Of a stretch of DNA of 64,000 nucleotides, positions 29,177 to 38,783 are shown in pieces (position 1 is the first letter of the stretch; every line of letters begins with the position of its first letter). The DNA comes from Corynebacterium stercoris (GTDB lineage Bacteria; Actinomycetota; Actinomycetes; Mycobacteriales; Mycobacteriaceae): NCBI RefSeq assembly GCF_024160105.1, contig NZ_JAMFTQ010000006.1, forward strand, positions 61,781 through 125,780, in the 5' to 3' direction. The notes beneath the pieces were generated by a model, which was not told the origin of the DNA, did not search any database, and saw nothing but the letters and a program-made list of their open reading frames with translations. The position numbers were made by a program, and so were the translations under genes.

Positions 29177-30816
29177 TACTGCGCGCCGCCCGCCGTCGCG
29201 GTTGGTTCGGGGCTTTCGCTTGACGACGTTTGCCCCGTCTCAACCGCCTCGTCCACACGCACCCGCTGACCGATACGCTCCCGGTACGCGGCCGGGGACT
29301 TGACCACGCGCACGCCCTCCTTGATGCCGTGCACCTCCGCTTCGAGGTCGGTAACGATGCCGAGCGTCACCGGCGCCTCCGCCACCTCGAACTCGCCGGG
29401 TTTGTCGGCGACTGGGCTGAGCACGAGGACGGAGTAGGTGCCGCCGGCGTCGATGATCGCCTCGCGCGGGACGGTGAGCGCCTCCTTCGCGGTGGCCGTG
29501 GTGATCTGCACCTTGGCGGTGCCGCCGATGCGCAAGCCTTCCGTGTCGCCCTCAACCTCGATAAGGACGGGGAACTCGGGGCGCGGGGGCTGGCCGCCGG
29601 CCGGCGCCTCCGGTCCGCCCTGCGGAGCCGCCACCGAGGAGATCTCTGCGATGCGGCCGCGGTACTGCTTCACGCCCGTCGAGGGCGTGGTGAAGGTGAC
29701 TTCGTTGCCCACCTGCACCTTGCCGGCATCAACTTCGTTGACCTTGGCGGTCAAGATGAGCCGGTTCGGGTCCGCGACGGTGAGCAGGTGGCCGGCGGCC
29801 GCGCCGCCGCGCTGGGCCACCACCTCGGTAACTACGCCGTCGATCGGCGAGCGCACCTCGCCGGACTGGATGTCCACGCGCAGCTGGTTCTGCCCCACCT
29901 CCGCGGCGAGCTGGGAGGCTTCCCGTCCGCGGCGCGCCTGCTCCACGCTCGAGGCGCTCGTCGCCAGCTCCTGCTGCACTGCGAGGCGAGTCACCTCGAG
30001 TGCGACGTCGGCGTCGCTCTTCGCCTGGAACGCCTGGCCGACGGCGCGCTGCTTCGCCGCCAAGTCCGCGTCGACGGCCTGCAGCGCACTTTCGTACCCG
30101 CGCTGGGCCGCGTCGAGCTCGCTGCGCGCGCCGCCGTAGCGCTCGTCCGCCTCGAGAATGCCGATCACGGGAGTCAGCGGATCCTGCTGCCCGAGCAGCG
30201 CGGCGATGTGGTTCACTGCGTTCGCGCGCACCGACTCCAAGCCGACAAGGTTGACGTTGCGCCGCGCCGCGTCTACGGCGTTCGCCTGCTGCATCACCGC
30301 AGGGTCGAGGCCCGCGTCAACCTGATGCTTGCGCTCCTCGAAGGTGGCCAGCGCGTCGTCGTAGCGCAACTGCGCCTCGCGCTGCGCGGTCTCAGCCTGC
30401 GTCAGCCGCGCGTTAAGGCCGCGGTTGAGCGCGTCCTGCTGCTGGCCGAGCTGCTGTTGCGCGCGCTCCAACTCGTTCAGCGCCGCGGCATCCGCCGACA
30501 GCTGCTGCGCCTGCTGCGCGTCGAGCTGGCGCTGCAGCTGCGACACGTCGAGCCGCGCGACTATCTGCCCATCCTGCACCGGCTGGCCCACATGCACCGC
30601 GATGTCGGTGACGGTGCTGGTCAGCGCAGTCGAGAGCGCGATGACCTCGCGAGAGTCGATGCTCGCGCTCACCGCCACCCGCGAGGCGATGTCCTTCGGC
30701 GCCACCTCGACGGTGTCCGCCGCCGGCACTTGGGGCGCACCCCCGGAGCAGGCGCTCAACGACGACAGCACACCAGCGGCCGCCACGAGGGAAGCAGCGA
30801 TTGACTTGAGTTTCAC
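29176..30816 (-). CDS. HlyD/MacA-type periplasmic adaptor lipoprotein
   Basis: The 546-residue product has a signal peptide with lipobox LSAC (Cys23), a split biotinyl-lipoyl domain, a long coiled coil rich in Gln/Ala/Glu (about 90-300) and beta-barrel domains, as in MacA/HlyD adaptors. The C-terminal tail is Ser/Glu/Thr rich. GTG 30816 was chosen because it directly precedes the signal peptide and lies 6 bases after a TACGCT box; further upstream codons fall in the rpsQ terminator. It is translationally coupled to the permease gene. Confidence 0.9.
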   Translation of the reverse strand: MKLKSIAASLVAAAGVLSSLSACSGGAPQVPAADTVEVAPKDIASRVAVSASIDSREVIALSTALTSTVTDIAVHVGQPVQDGQIVARLDVSQLQRQLDAQQAQQLSADAAALNELERAQQQLGQQQDALNRGLNARLTQAETAQREAQLRYDDALATFEERKHQVDAGLDPAVMQQANAVDAARRNVNLVGLESVRANAVNHIAALLGQQDPLTPVIGILEADERYGGARSELDAAQRGYESALQAVDADLAAKQRAVGQAFQAKSDADVALEVTRLAVQQELATSASSVEQARRGREASQLAAEVGQNQLRVDIQSGEVRSPIDGVVTEVVAQRGGAAAGHLLTVADPNRLILTAKVNEVDAGKVQVGNEVTFTTPSTGVKQYRGRIAEISSVAAPQGGPEAPAGGQPPRPEFPVLIEVEGDTEGLRIGGTAKVQITTATAKEALTVPREAIIDAGGTYSVLVLSPVADKPGEFEVAEAPVTLGIVTDLEAEVHGIKEGVRVVKSPAAYRERIGQRVRVDEAVETGQTSSSESPEPTATAGGAQ

Positions 30817-30822
30817 CACGAC

Positions 30823-30828
30823 AGCGTA
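30823..30828 (-). promoter_or_regulatory. -10 box for the adaptor-permease operon
   Basis: TACGCT lies two bases after the T-tract of the rpsQ terminator and 6 bases before the GTG start. Confidence 0.55.
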
Positions 30829-30830
30829 AC

Positions 30831-30879
30831 AAAAACGACCCAACCCGCCGACCTCCCGAGTTGGGAGGGGCGGGTTGGG
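30831..30879 (-). terminator. Intrinsic terminator of the S10 operon
   Basis: An 11-bp stem (CCCAACCCGCC with GGCGGGTTGGG) encloses an inner 6-bp stem (CCTCCC/GGGAGG) and is followed by TTTTT on the minus strand (30831-30835). Confidence 0.92.
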
Positions 30880-30910
30880 CCTCAAGGAAGCGTCGGCAAG
30901 CGAGAAGTGC

Positions 30911-31246
30911 TTAGCGAGCCTTCTCGATGATCTCCACGAGACGGAAGTGCTTGTCCTTGGACAGCGGGCGGGTCTCCTCGATACGGACGAGATCGCCGAT
31001 GCCGGCGGAGTTCGTCTCATCGTGAGCCTTCACGCGCTTGGTGGTACGCACGATCTTGCCGTACAGCGGGTGGGACTTGCGGTCCTCCACCTCGACCACG
31101 ATCGTCTTGTCCATCTTGTCGGACACGACATAGCCGCGGCGGCGCTTCTGCAGGCCCTTTTCCTTCGGCTGCTTCGGGGTGTTCTTCGGACCCTTGCCAG
31201 CAGCAGTGGTCTCGGTCTGGTTCTCAGTCACGTTTGCCTCAGTCAT
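30911..31246 (-). CDS. rpsQ: 30S ribosomal protein S17 with N-terminal extension
   Basis: S17 is a primary 16S-binding protein with an OB fold. The core starts near residue 35 ([22 protein letters not shown]); the first 30 or so residues are a hydrophilic Lys/Thr/Glu extension, longer than in most bacteria. It ends the S10 operon here; rplN does not follow directly, because about 12 kb of accessory genes intervene. Confidence 0.97.
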   Translation of the reverse strand: MTEANVTENQTETTAAGKGPKNTPKQPKEKGLQKRRRGYVVSDKMDKTIVVEVEDRKSHPLYGKIVRTTKRVKAHDETNSAGIGDLVRIEETRPLSKDKHFRLVEIIEKAR

Positions 31247-31248
31247 GG

Positions 31249-31479
31249 TTATGCCTCAGCTCCCGGGACGACAGACAGGCCGAGCTCGCGCTCGCGCAGC
31301 ACGGTGTAGATGCGAGCAATGTCGCGCTTCACGGTGGAGATGCGGCGGTTGTTGGTCAGCTGACCGGTTGCAAGCTGGAAGCGCAGGTTGAACAGCTCTT
31401 CCTTCGCCTCGGTCAGGCGGGTGCGCAGCTCATCGTCGGTGAGCTCGCGGAATTCGGATGCGGGGGTACCGGCAGCCAT
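31249..31479 (-). CDS. rpmC: 50S ribosomal protein L29
   Basis: L29 lies at the tunnel exit and helps dock SRP and trigger factor. The 76-residue helical hairpin ([25 protein letters not shown]) is typical. ATG 31479 overlaps the rplP stop by one base and is the family start; a longer in-frame start inside rplP is not credible. Confidence 0.97.
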   Translation of the reverse strand: MAAGTPASEFRELTDDELRTRLTEAKEELFNLRFQLATGQLTNNRRISTVKRDIARIYTVLRERELGLSVVPGAEA

Positions 31480-31895
31480 TAGAACTGGTCCTCCTTCTTG
31501 ATCACGCGGGTCTTGCACGGAAGCTTCGCGCCAGCGCGGCGCAGTGCCTCCATAGCGGTCTCCTCGTTCGGGTAGGACATCTCGAAGAGGATGCGGCCGG
31601 GCTTAACGTTGGCCACCCACTTCTCGACCGGGCCCTTACCGGAACCCATACGCACACCGAGCGGCTTCTGGGTCAGCGGGCGGTCCGGGAAGATGTTGAT
31701 CCAGACCTTGCCGCCGCGCTTGACGTGGCGGTTGATCGCAATACGAGCGGACTCGATCTGACGGTTGGTGATGTAGGCCGGCTCGAGAGCCTGCAGGCCG
31801 TAGTCACCGAAGTTGATCTTGTTGCCACCCTTGGACACGCCCGAACGGGTCGGACGGTGCTGGCGGCGGTACTTCACGCGCTTAGGAATCAGCAT
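31479..31895 (-). CDS. rplP: 50S ribosomal protein L16
   Basis: L16 contacts A-site tRNA and organises helices around the peptidyl-transferase centre. The 138-residue protein starts [15 protein letters not shown] and has the conserved [18 protein letters not shown] region. It follows rpsC by 3 bases. Confidence 0.98.
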   Translation of the reverse strand: MLIPKRVKYRRQHRPTRSGVSKGGNKINFGDYGLQALEPAYITNRQIESARIAINRHVKRGGKVWINIFPDRPLTQKPLGVRMGSGKGPVEKWVANVKPGRILFEMSYPNEETAMEALRRAGAKLPCKTRVIKKEDQF

Positions 31896-31898
31896 GGA

Positions 31899-32648
31899 TT
31901 AGCCCTCCTGCTTCTGCTCTGCACGCTGGCGGCGCTGGCCACCGCGGCGCGGGCGGCGGTCGCGGTCACCGCGGCCACGGCGGTCTGCAGCCGGAGCGTT
32001 GAGCTCGGACTCGCGGACACCGCCGACGACATCGCCCTTGTAGATCCACACCTTGACGCCGATGACGCCGAAGGTGGTGTGTGCTTCAGCCGTGCCGTAA
32101 TCAATCTCAGCGCGGAGGGTGTGCAGCGGCACGCGGCCCTCGTGGTAGCGCTCGACACGGGACATCTCAGCGCCGCCCAGACGGCCAGAGCACATAACCT
32201 TGATGCCCTTGACCTGCGGGTTGCGCATCGCGGACTGGATAGCCTTGCGCATCGCGCGGCGGAATGCCACGCGGTTGACCAGCTGCTCAGCCACAGACTG
32301 TGCGACCAGGGCCGCGTTAGCGTCGACGTTCTTGACCTCGAGGATGTTGAGGGCGACCATCTTGCCGGTGAGCTTCTCCAGCTCGCGGCGGATGCGGTCA
32401 GCCTCAGCACCGCGGCGGCCAATCACGATGCCCGGACGGGCGGTGTGAATGTCAACGCGGACGCGGTCGCGGGTGCGCTCGATGACGACGTCGGCGATGC
32501 CGGCGCGCTCCAGGTTCTTAGCCAGGAACTCGCGGATCTTGATGTCCTCGGCGACGTAGTCGGCGTAGTTCTTGTCGGCGTACCAGTGGGACTTCCAGTC
32601 AGCCGTAATACCCAGGCGCAGGCCGTGGGGGTGGATTTTCTGACCCAT
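31899..32648 (-). CDS. rpsC: 30S ribosomal protein S3
   Basis: S3 forms part of the mRNA entry tunnel and helicase activity. The 249-residue form starts [13 protein letters not shown] at ATG 32648, which overlaps the rplV stop; KH domain and C-terminal S3 domain follow. The last 30 residues are an Arg/Gly/Gln-rich tail. The longer open frame upstream runs into rplV and is rejected. Confidence 0.97.
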   Translation of the reverse strand: MGQKIHPHGLRLGITADWKSHWYADKNYADYVAEDIKIREFLAKNLERAGIADVVIERTRDRVRVDIHTARPGIVIGRRGAEADRIRRELEKLTGKMVALNILEVKNVDANAALVAQSVAEQLVNRVAFRRAMRKAIQSAMRNPQVKGIKVMCSGRLGGAEMSRVERYHEGRVPLHTLRAEIDYGTAEAHTTFGVIGVKVWIYKGDVVGGVRESELNAPAADRRGRGDRDRRPRRGGQRRQRAEQKQEG

Positions 32649-33007
32649 TACTTTGCCCCTTCCTTGGACTCGACAACAACAGTGATGTGGGAGGTGCGCT
32701 TCCGGATCTGGAATGCGCGGCCCTGAGCGCGCGGCTGGTAGCGGCGCATGGTCGGGCCCTCGTTGGCGTAGCACTCTGCGATAACCAGGGTGCGCGGGTC
32801 CAGGCCGAAGTTGTTCTCGGCGTTGGCCGCCGCGGAAGCGACAACCTTGGCAACCGGCTTTGCGGCTGCCTGCGGTGCGTACTTCAGGATTGCGAGGGCC
32901 TCAGCGACGGACTTGCCGCGGATGAGGGCGAGCACGCGGCGCGCCTTCATCGGGGAAGTGCGCACGAACTTGGCCGTCGCGGATGCAGTGGTGATCGTGT
33001 CAGCCAT
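32648..33007 (-). CDS. rplV: 50S ribosomal protein L22
   Basis: L22 lines the nascent-chain exit tunnel with its beta hairpin; mutations in the hairpin confer macrolide resistance. The 119-residue protein is of normal length (family part from [21 protein letters not shown]). The stop shares a base with the rpsC start. Confidence 0.98.
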   Translation of the reverse strand: MADTITTASATAKFVRTSPMKARRVLALIRGKSVAEALAILKYAPQAAAKPVAKVVASAAANAENNFGLDPRTLVIAECYANEGPTMRRYQPRAQGRAFQIRKRTSHITVVVESKEGAK

Positions 33008-33010
33008 TGC

Positions 33011-33286
33011 TTATCGACGTCCCTTCGTTTCCTTGACGTGACCCTTGAAGGTCTTGGTGGGTGCGAACTCGCCGAGCTTGTGGCCGACCATGGACTCGTC
33101 GACGAACACCGGCACGTGCTTACGACCGTCGTGGACGGCGAAGGTGTGACCGATGAAGTCGGGGAGAATGGTCGAGCGGCGAGACCAGGTCTTGATGACC
33201 TGCTTGGTGCCGGCCTCGTTCTGAGCGTCCACCTTGTTGAGGAGGTGCTCATCGACGAACGGGCCCTTCTTCAGGCTGCGTGGCAT
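33011..33286 (-). CDS. rpsS: 30S ribosomal protein S19
   Basis: S19 lies in the 30S head next to S13. The 91-residue protein starts [16 protein letters not shown] and has the [21 protein letters not shown] motif. GAGGAGG precedes ATG 33286. Confidence 0.98.
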   Translation of the reverse strand: MPRSLKKGPFVDEHLLNKVDAQNEAGTKQVIKTWSRRSTILPDFIGHTFAVHDGRKHVPVFVDESMVGHKLGEFAPTKTFKGHVKETKGRR

Positions 33287-33302
33287 GTTGACTTACCTCC
33301 TC

Positions 33303-34136
33303 TTAGCGCTTCTTCGTGCGGCGGCGGCGCACAATCATGTTGTTCGAGTAACGGTTCGGGTTGCGGGTGCGGCCTTCCTTCTGGCCCCACGGCGACACCG
33401 GGTGGCGGCCACCCGAGGTCTTGCCCTCACCACCACCGTGCGGGTGGTCGACCGGGTTCATAACCACACCACGCACGGTCGGGCGCCAGCCCTTCCAGCG
33501 CATGCGGCCGGCCTTACCCCAACGGATGTTGATCTGGTCAGCGTTACCGACTTCACCGATAGTCGCGCGGCAGCGGATGTCCACGCGGCGGATCTCGGAA
33601 GACGGCATACGTAGCACCGCGTAGGAACCTTCCTTACCCAGCAGCTGGATGGAGGTACCTGCGGAACGGGCCAGCTTCGCACCAGCGCCCGGCTTCAGCT
33701 CCACGCAGTGGATGGTGGTACCGGTCGGGATGTTGCGCAGCGGCAGGTTGTTGCCAACCTTGATGTCGGCGTTCGGGCCGGACTCGACGACGGTGCCCTG
33801 GGTCAGGCCCTTCGGCGCGATGATGTAGCGCTTCTCGCCGTCGTAGTAGTGCAGCAGCGCGATGTTGGCGGTGCGGTTCGGGTCGTACTCGATGTGAGCG
33901 ACCTTGGCCAGCACGCCGTCCTTGTCGGAACGGCGGAAGTCGATCACGCGGTAGCGACGCTTGTGGCCGCCGCCGCGGTGACGGGTGGTGATGTGGCCGT
34001 GGGCGTTACGGCCACCCTTCTTCGGAAGCGGGCGCAGCAGGGTCTTCTCCGGCTCGGAGCGGGTGATCTCCTCGAACTGGGAGACAGAGCTGTTGCGGCG
34101 ACCCGGGGTTGTCGGCTTGTACTTGCGAATAGCCAT
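33303..34136 (-). CDS. rplB: 50S ribosomal protein L2
   Basis: L2 is needed for subunit joining and lies near the peptidyl-transferase centre. The 277-residue protein contains the conserved loop [12 protein letters not shown] with the functionally important His, and a basic C-terminus. It follows rplW by 40 bases. Confidence 0.98.
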   Translation of the reverse strand: MAIRKYKPTTPGRRNSSVSQFEEITRSEPEKTLLRPLPKKGGRNAHGHITTRHRGGGHKRRYRVIDFRRSDKDGVLAKVAHIEYDPNRTANIALLHYYDGEKRYIIAPKGLTQGTVVESGPNADIKVGNNLPLRNIPTGTTIHCVELKPGAGAKLARSAGTSIQLLGKEGSYAVLRMPSSEIRRVDIRCRATIGEVGNADQINIRWGKAGRMRWKGWRPTVRGVVMNPVDHPHGGGEGKTSGGRHPVSPWGQKEGRTRNPNRYSNNMIVRRRRTKKR

Positions 34137-34176
34137 AGTGTGTCCTTTTCTATCGTCTCTTCACGCGCGATAGCCG

Positions 34177-34482
34177 TTAAGCCGTCGCACCGCCGAAGAT
34201 GTCGATGGAGTCGCTGCCCTCGCGGAGAGTGACGTAGGCGCGCTTGGTGTCCTTGCGCTTACCAAAACCGGTGCGGGAGCGCTTGCGCTTGCCCTCGCGG
34301 TTCGTGGTGTTCACCGAAGCAACGTCGACGCCGAAGATCTCTTCCACGGCAATCTTGATCTGGGTCTTGTTCGCAGACGGGTCCACGAAGAACGTGTAGG
34401 TGTTCTGCTCCATCAGCGCGTAGGTCTTCTCGGAGAGGACCGGGGCGATGATGATGTCACGCGGGTTGGCGATCTTAGCCAT
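34177..34482 (-). CDS. rplW: 50S ribosomal protein L23
   Basis: L23 is the main docking site for trigger factor and SRP at the tunnel exit. The 101-residue product has the conserved [22 protein letters not shown] N-terminal region. Its ATG directly follows the rplD stop. Confidence 0.98.
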   Translation of the reverse strand: MAKIANPRDIIIAPVLSEKTYALMEQNTYTFFVDPSANKTQIKIAVEEIFGVDVASVNTTNREGKRKRSRTGFGKRKDTKRAYVTLREGSDSIDIFGGATA

Positions 34483-35157
34483 TTACTTCTCCTCCTCCAC
34501 GTTAACGCCAGCGGCGGCAGCCAGGCCGTTGCTGCGGTTGATGAAGGTGTGCAGTGCCTCGACGGAGAACACAACATCGTCTGCGTTGAGCACGTCGTAG
34601 GTGTTCAGCTGGGAAGGCTCAAGAATGTGGACGCCCGGCAGGTTCCTTGCGGAAAGGCGAGCGTTGACATCCTCACGGCCAACCACCAGCAGCACGGACT
34701 TGCGGTCGGTCAGGCGCTCGATGAATGCACGTGCGGACTTGGTGGACGGGGTCTGACCCGGCACCAGATCCTCGACCACGTGGATGCGGTCGTTGCGTGC
34801 GCGGTCGGTGAGAGCACCGGCCAGAGCAGCCTTGATCATCTTCTTCGGGGTCCGCTGCGCGTAGGAACGCGGCTGCGGACCGTGGACAGTGCCACCGCCG
34901 GTGAAGTGCGGCGCGCGGGTGGAACCCTGACGTGCGCGGCCGGTGCCCTTCTGGCGGAACGGCTTCTTGCCACCGCCGCGGACCATGCCGCGGGTCTTGG
35001 TGGCGTGGGTGCCCTGACGAGCAGCAGCAAGCTGTGCATTCACAACCTGGTGCATCAGGGGGATGGAAACTTCGCGGTCAAAAAGTTCTGCCGGAAGCTC
35101 GACGGAACCGTTGGTCTTCCCGTCAGCGGTGTGGACGTCAAGCGTCAGGTTCGTCAT
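34483..35157 (-). CDS. rplD: 50S ribosomal protein L4
   Basis: L4 extends a loop into the exit tunnel (about residues 50-95, with [29 protein letters not shown] sequence) and in enterobacteria represses the S10 operon through its leader. The 224-residue length is normal. The start overlaps the rplC stop by four bases (ATGA). Confidence 0.98.
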   Translation of the reverse strand: MTNLTLDVHTADGKTNGSVELPAELFDREVSIPLMHQVVNAQLAAARQGTHATKTRGMVRGGGKKPFRQKGTGRARQGSTRAPHFTGGGTVHGPQPRSYAQRTPKKMIKAALAGALTDRARNDRIHVVEDLVPGQTPSTKSARAFIERLTDRKSVLLVVGREDVNARLSARNLPGVHILEPSQLNTYDVLNADDVVFSVEALHTFINRSNGLAAAAGVNVEEEK

Positions 35158-35810
35158 GCGTGAGCACCGCCCTTCACTGCGGTCTTGACGGTAACAAGGC
35201 TGCCCTTAGCGCCCGGGATGGCGCCCTTGATCAGGATCAGGTTGTTGTCGCCGTCGATGCGTTGGATCTTCAGGTTCTGGGTGGTAACGCGGTTGCCGCC
35301 CATGCGGCCAGCCATGCGCTTGCCCTTGAACACGCGCGCCGGGGTGGCGCACGCGCCGATGCCGCCGACGCGGCGGTGGGAAGCCTGGTTACCGTGAGCA
35401 GCGCCCTGGCCGGCAAAGCCGTGGCGCTTCATGGCACCGGCGTAGCCCTTGCCCTTGGTGGTGCCCACGACGTCGACGAAGGTGTCGCCGTCGAAGATGG
35501 AGGCGTTGAACTCCTGGCCGATCTCGTACTCGGAGGTGTCCGCCATGCGGATCTCTGCGACGTGACGACGCGGGTTCACACCGGCCTTCTTGTAGTGGCC
35601 GGCCTGCGGCTTCTTCGCCTTGCGGGGATCGATGTCGCCGAAAGCGATCTGGATGGCGGAGTAGCCATCGGTCTCGGGGGTACGAATCTGGGTGACCACG
35701 CACGGACCAGCTTCGACGACGGTGACCGGAATAACACGGTTATCCTCGTCGAAGATCTGGGTCATGCCGATCTTCTTGCCCAGAATGCCCTTGATCTGGT
35801 TCTCAGACAT
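35154..35810 (-). CDS. rplC: 50S ribosomal protein L3
   Basis: L3 initiates 50S assembly and reaches the peptidyl-transferase centre. The 218-residue product has the glutamine-methylation region [30 protein letters not shown] segment and normal domains. GGAGAA lies upstream of ATG 35810. It is 36 bases after rpsJ. Confidence 0.98.
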   Translation of the reverse strand: MSENQIKGILGKKIGMTQIFDEDNRVIPVTVVEAGPCVVTQIRTPETDGYSAIQIAFGDIDPRKAKKPQAGHYKKAGVNPRRHVAEIRMADTSEYEIGQEFNASIFDGDTFVDVVGTTKGKGYAGAMKRHGFAGQGAAHGNQASHRRVGGIGACATPARVFKGKRMAGRMGGNRVTTQNLKIQRIDGDNNLILIKGAIPGAKGSLVTVKTAVKGGAHA

Positions 35811-35846
35811 GTTTAGTTCTCCACTAACGTTGGGGATCTCTGGTGC

Positions 35847-36152
35847 TTACTGGATGTTCACGTCAACGCTGGCCGGAAGGTCAATGCGCATGAGGGCATC
35901 GACGGTCTTCGGCGTCGGATCGAGAATATCGATGAGGCGCTTGTGCGTGCGCATCTCGAAGTGCTCGCGAGAATCCTTGTACTTGTGGGGAGAACGAATA
36001 ACGGCGTACACGTTCTTTTCAGTGGGCAACGGCACCGGTCCAACGACGCGGGCACCCGTGCGGGTGACCGTCTCGACGATCTTCTTCGCGGATGCGTCGA
36101 TCGCCTCGTGGTCGTAGGCCTTGAGCCTGATGCGGATCTTCTGTCCCGCCAC
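35847..36152 (-). CDS. rpsJ: 30S ribosomal protein S10 (NusE)
   Basis: S10 is a 30S head protein and, as NusE, a transcription antitermination and NusG-linked coupling factor. The 101-residue form starts at GTG 36152 with GAGGAAGAGG a few bases upstream; its first residues after the start, [15 protein letters not shown], match corynebacterial S10. An open frame upstream to 36218 crosses the leader hairpin and is not real. It heads the 11-gene S10 operon. Confidence 0.98.
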   Translation of the reverse strand: MAGQKIRIRLKAYDHEAIDASAKKIVETVTRTGARVVGPVPLPTEKNVYAVIRSPHKYKDSREHFEMRTHKRLIDILDPTPKTVDALMRIDLPASVDVNIQ

Positions 36153-36669
36153 GCTTACCTCTTCCTCGCATCCCCACGTTCGACTTCTCGCTCCGCTCGA
36201 AAGTCGAACGGAAGCCAAAAGGAAGCGGTGGGGTTGTAGCTTCTAGTTTCTCTATAACGTTGTCCGGGCTGGGCCCTTGGCTCAACGCCAGTGTCGTTAA
36301 ATTGACTGACATGGCACGAACGGAAAGGTGAGACGGGCGGCGCATAAACTGCGCGCAATCGTGTCAGTGCTTTCCCGAAGACCGTATATATACAGTGCAA
36401 CGGTGCCAGACTCGGAAGGGTGCGTGACCCTTGCGTACTGCCGCTGTTTATTTGCCATGGCCCCCTCTCCGGGTGTCATGGTCGCCTTACCATCGGCTGC
36501 ACGAAGCAACCCATGTCAAGGCAACCCGGACAGTTAAGCACACAGGGTCATACGATTGCAAGCTGCTGCTTTCCGACGATCGGATGCAATCAAACGTCGG
36601 CAAGCTGCGCCCCTGGAAAAAGGGGTACGCTGGGACGAGTTCACTCCGTAATCTTTTGAAAGGACCGTC
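36153..36669. promoter_or_regulatory. Divergent control region between rpsJ and the Asp23 operon
   Basis: This 517-base non-coding space separates two divergent operons. On the minus strand TATAGA (36251-36256) could be the -10 of the S10 operon, giving a leader of about 90 bases that includes the hairpin at 36177-36210. On the plus strand TACGCT about 40 bases before ATG 36670 is a candidate -10 for the Asp23 operon. It also holds a GTATATATAC palindrome near 36384 and an inverted repeat GATTGCA/TGCAATC (36554-36560 and 36585-36591). Confidence 0.5.
36177..36210 (-). promoter_or_regulatory. Leader hairpin of the S10 operon
   Basis: CGTTCGACTT and AAGTCGAACG form a perfect 10-bp stem with a 14-base loop that can itself pair (TCGAGCGGAGCGA). 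It lies 24 bases before the rpsJ start and has no T-run, so it is a candidate regulatory leader, not a terminator. Confidence 0.6.
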
Positions 36670-37215
36670 ATGGCTGACAACACCACCCAGAACGCCCCGG
36701 CAACCCCGAAGAACGCCCCGGCCGCCAACACCGCCGCCACATCCTCCGCTGTCGAGCCGGAGCAGCTGCGCCCGCGCAACGAGAACCTGGAGACCGACCA
36801 CGGCACCACCGTGATCGACGACAACGTTGTGGGCAAGATCGCCGGCATCGCAGCCCGCGAGGTTTCCGGCGTGCACAACCTCGGCGGCGGCGCAGCCCGC
36901 ATGTGGGGTGCCGTGCGCGAGTCCTTCACCTCCTCCACCAACGTGCAGCAGGGTGTCAACGTCGCTGTGCAGGACGGCCACGTCAACGTTGCAGTCGCCA
37001 TCATCGCCGAGTACGGCGTTGCGATCCACGAGCTGGCGAACGCCATCCGCGAGAACATCACCGTCGCCATCACCCGCATGACTGGCCTGATCGTCGACCG
37101 CGTCGACGTCACCGTCCACGACGTGAACCTGCCGGAGCAGGAGACCGAGGTCCAGACCCAGCAGTACGACGAGCCGGTGAACTACCAGGCCGCTAACCCG
37201 TCCCTGGGCCAGTAG
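36670..37215 (+). CDS. Asp23/Gls24 family envelope protein
   Basis: The 181-residue product has an Ala/Thr/Asn-rich N-terminus (about 1-40) followed by an Asp23 domain (about 45-155, with VVGKIAGIAAREVSGVHNLGG). Asp23 proteins are abundant, membrane-anchored through AmaP, and tied to cell-envelope stress. No signal peptide or membrane segment. AAAGGA lies 6 bases before ATG 36670. First gene of a six-gene operon. Confidence 0.9.
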   Translation: MADNTTQNAPATPKNAPAANTAATSSAVEPEQLRPRNENLETDHGTTVIDDNVVGKIAGIAAREVSGVHNLGGGAARMWGAVRESFTSSTNVQQGVNVAVQDGHVNVAVAIIAEYGVAIHELANAIRENITVAITRMTGLIVDRVDVTVHDVNLPEQETEVQTQQYDEPVNYQAANPSLGQ

Positions 37216-37217
37216 TT

Positions 37218-37556
37218 ATGGCGCAGACCCCCGTAACCCGTGAAGCAGGGGAGGCGGCCCGTGACGCGGCGCTCGCCGTTCCCGGCGTGGCGGGGCTGCA
37301 CGGCGGTCGCGTCGGTGAGGTAGCGCTGCTGTTACCCGGCGCTCGCATCGAGGGCCTGCGGCCCGCACGCCGGGACGATACCTCCGGCATTGCAGTCCAC
37401 GTCATCTACGACGTGGACTCGGAGCGCGAAATCCAGGCAGTGGCTGACGACGTCAGGGCAGCCGTGGCCGCGACGGGCGAGTACCCGTTCGTCGATGTTG
37501 TCGTTGCCGATGCCGTCCGCGCATCCCAGCAGCCGGCACGGCCGACCGCGCAGTAA
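37218..37556 (+). CDS. Small Asp23-like protein
   Basis: The 112-residue product has the pattern REAGEAARDAALAVPGVAGLHGG, a short version of the Asp23 fold, and a Gln/Pro-rich tail. It begins 2 bases after the first Asp23 gene. Probably a partner in the same envelope assembly; no enzymatic motif. Confidence 0.75.
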   Translation: MAQTPVTREAGEAARDAALAVPGVAGLHGGRVGEVALLLPGARIEGLRPARRDDTSGIAVHVIYDVDSEREIQAVADDVRAAVAATGEYPFVDVVVADAVRASQQPARPTAQ

Positions 37557-37596
37557 CGAGACCCGGACTCCCCTTCCCGGAAATTTGGTGTAAATC

Positions 37597-37797
37597 ATGA
37601 ACATTTTTGCAAACAAGATGGTCGTCGGTGTCATTCTCGGCATCGTCGTGGCCTTCTTCGTCACCTTCGGCGGTGCCCCTGGCCTGCTCTGGCTGCTGCT
37701 GTTCTCCGTCGTCGGCGGTGTGATCGGCGCGCAGCTTGACGGCCGGCTGGATTTGGCCCGGCTGATGAGCGCGTCCTCGGGTAGGGGCCGCGGCTAA
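37597..37797 (+). CDS. Small two-helix membrane protein (DUF2273-like)
   Basis: The 66-residue product is mostly two hydrophobic segments (about 8-27 and 29-48) and a short basic tail. Proteins of this size and place, often DUF2273, accompany asp23 and amaP genes in Gram-positive bacteria. Its last base is the first base of the next gene. Confidence 0.75.
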   Translation: MNIFANKMVVGVILGIVVAFFVTFGGAPGLLWLLLFSVVGGVIGAQLDGRLDLARLMSASSGRGRG

Positions 37798-38783
37798 TGG
37801 ATACGTCGTTCTACCACATCAGTGAGAAGGCGGTAGAGCGCGTCGCTAACGAGGCAGTGTTGACCGTCCCTGGCGTGCGCGACCTCGACGCCAAGCTCGC
37901 TGGGCTTGCGGGGCGCAGCTTCCCGCGCATCGACGTGCACTTGGACCGGGGCTCCGCGGTGGCTGCCATCGACGCCGAGATCGCAACCACATACCCGGCG
38001 CCGGTCGCGGCCATCACCGATGCTGTCCGCGCGACGATCATCGAGCATGTGCGACAGCTTTGCGGACTCGATGTCTCGCGGGTGAATGTGACGGTCTCCA
38101 ACGTTGAGGCGGATCCTTCCGCCCGGCGCGTCTCATGGGACGACGTGGCGCACCACGACGCCTCCCCGACACCGACGCGTATTCGCGTCACGCCGTCGAC
38201 CGTGACGCAGCCGGTGACGAAGAAGCGCAAACCGCTCACCGCAATCGATGTCCACTCGCTCGTGGACGACATGCGAGACGTGACGGTGCCCGCACCGCCG
38301 GAGGTGGAGCACATCGAGGCACCCGAACCGGCTCCGGTCCAAGCCTCCGGCTTCGTCGGCGCGCCGCTGCCTCTCGAGGAGATCGTTGTGGCCGAGCCCG
38401 TCGAGGTCCGGGTGCCGATGGTGCCCCCTGCCCGCGAGGTCGCTCCGATTCAAGTCAGCCCCTCCGAGATTCACAGCGTCTCCGCGCCCGAGCCGCACCC
38501 GATCAGCCCGGTCGAGGTGGCCCCGCTGCGCCAGCTCACGCCGGTGACGTTGGACCGCCGGGTGCGTATCGAGCCGGTGTCGCTCCCGCCGCGACAGCCG
38601 CTGCAGCAGATTCTGGTTGACCGCCCGCCGCTCGTGCCGGTCCAGGTGCCGGCACCGATGCCGCTGCGCCCGGTTGGTGCCCCGCACCTGCAGCGGGTGT
38701 ACCACCCGACTGCGCCGGCTCCGGCCCCGCTCAAGCAGATCACGATACGACCCGTGGAGAAGTACTATGACCGAACCCGCTAA
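37797..38783 (+). CDS. Asp23-like protein with long Pro-rich tail
   Basis: The 328-residue product has an Asp23-like domain in residues 1-110 (AVERVANEAVLTVPGVRDLD) and then about 200 residues rich in Pro, Val and Glu with short repeating blocks such as PAPVQ and PVEV, probably extended. No membrane segment. It overlaps the following gene by 17 bases. The tail may bind partner proteins of the envelope. Confidence 0.78.
   Translation: MDTSFYHISEKAVERVANEAVLTVPGVRDLDAKLAGLAGRSFPRIDVHLDRGSAVAAIDAEIATTYPAPVAAITDAVRATIIEHVRQLCGLDVSRVNVTVSNVEADPSARRVSWDDVAHHDASPTPTRIRVTPSTVTQPVTKKRKPLTAIDVHSLVDDMRDVTVPAPPEVEHIEAPEPAPVQASGFVGAPLPLEEIVVAEPVEVRVPMVPPAREVAPIQVSPSEIHSVSAPEPHPISPVEVAPLRQLTPVTLDRRVRIEPVSLPPRQPLQQILVDRPPLVPVQVPAPMPLRPVGAPHLQRVYHPTAPAPAPLKQITIRPVEKYYDRTR

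Noticed and set aside
30817..31020. 68-residue N-terminal extension of the adaptor lipoprotein
   Set aside because: It crosses the S10-operon terminator and part of rpsQ and would bury the signal peptide.
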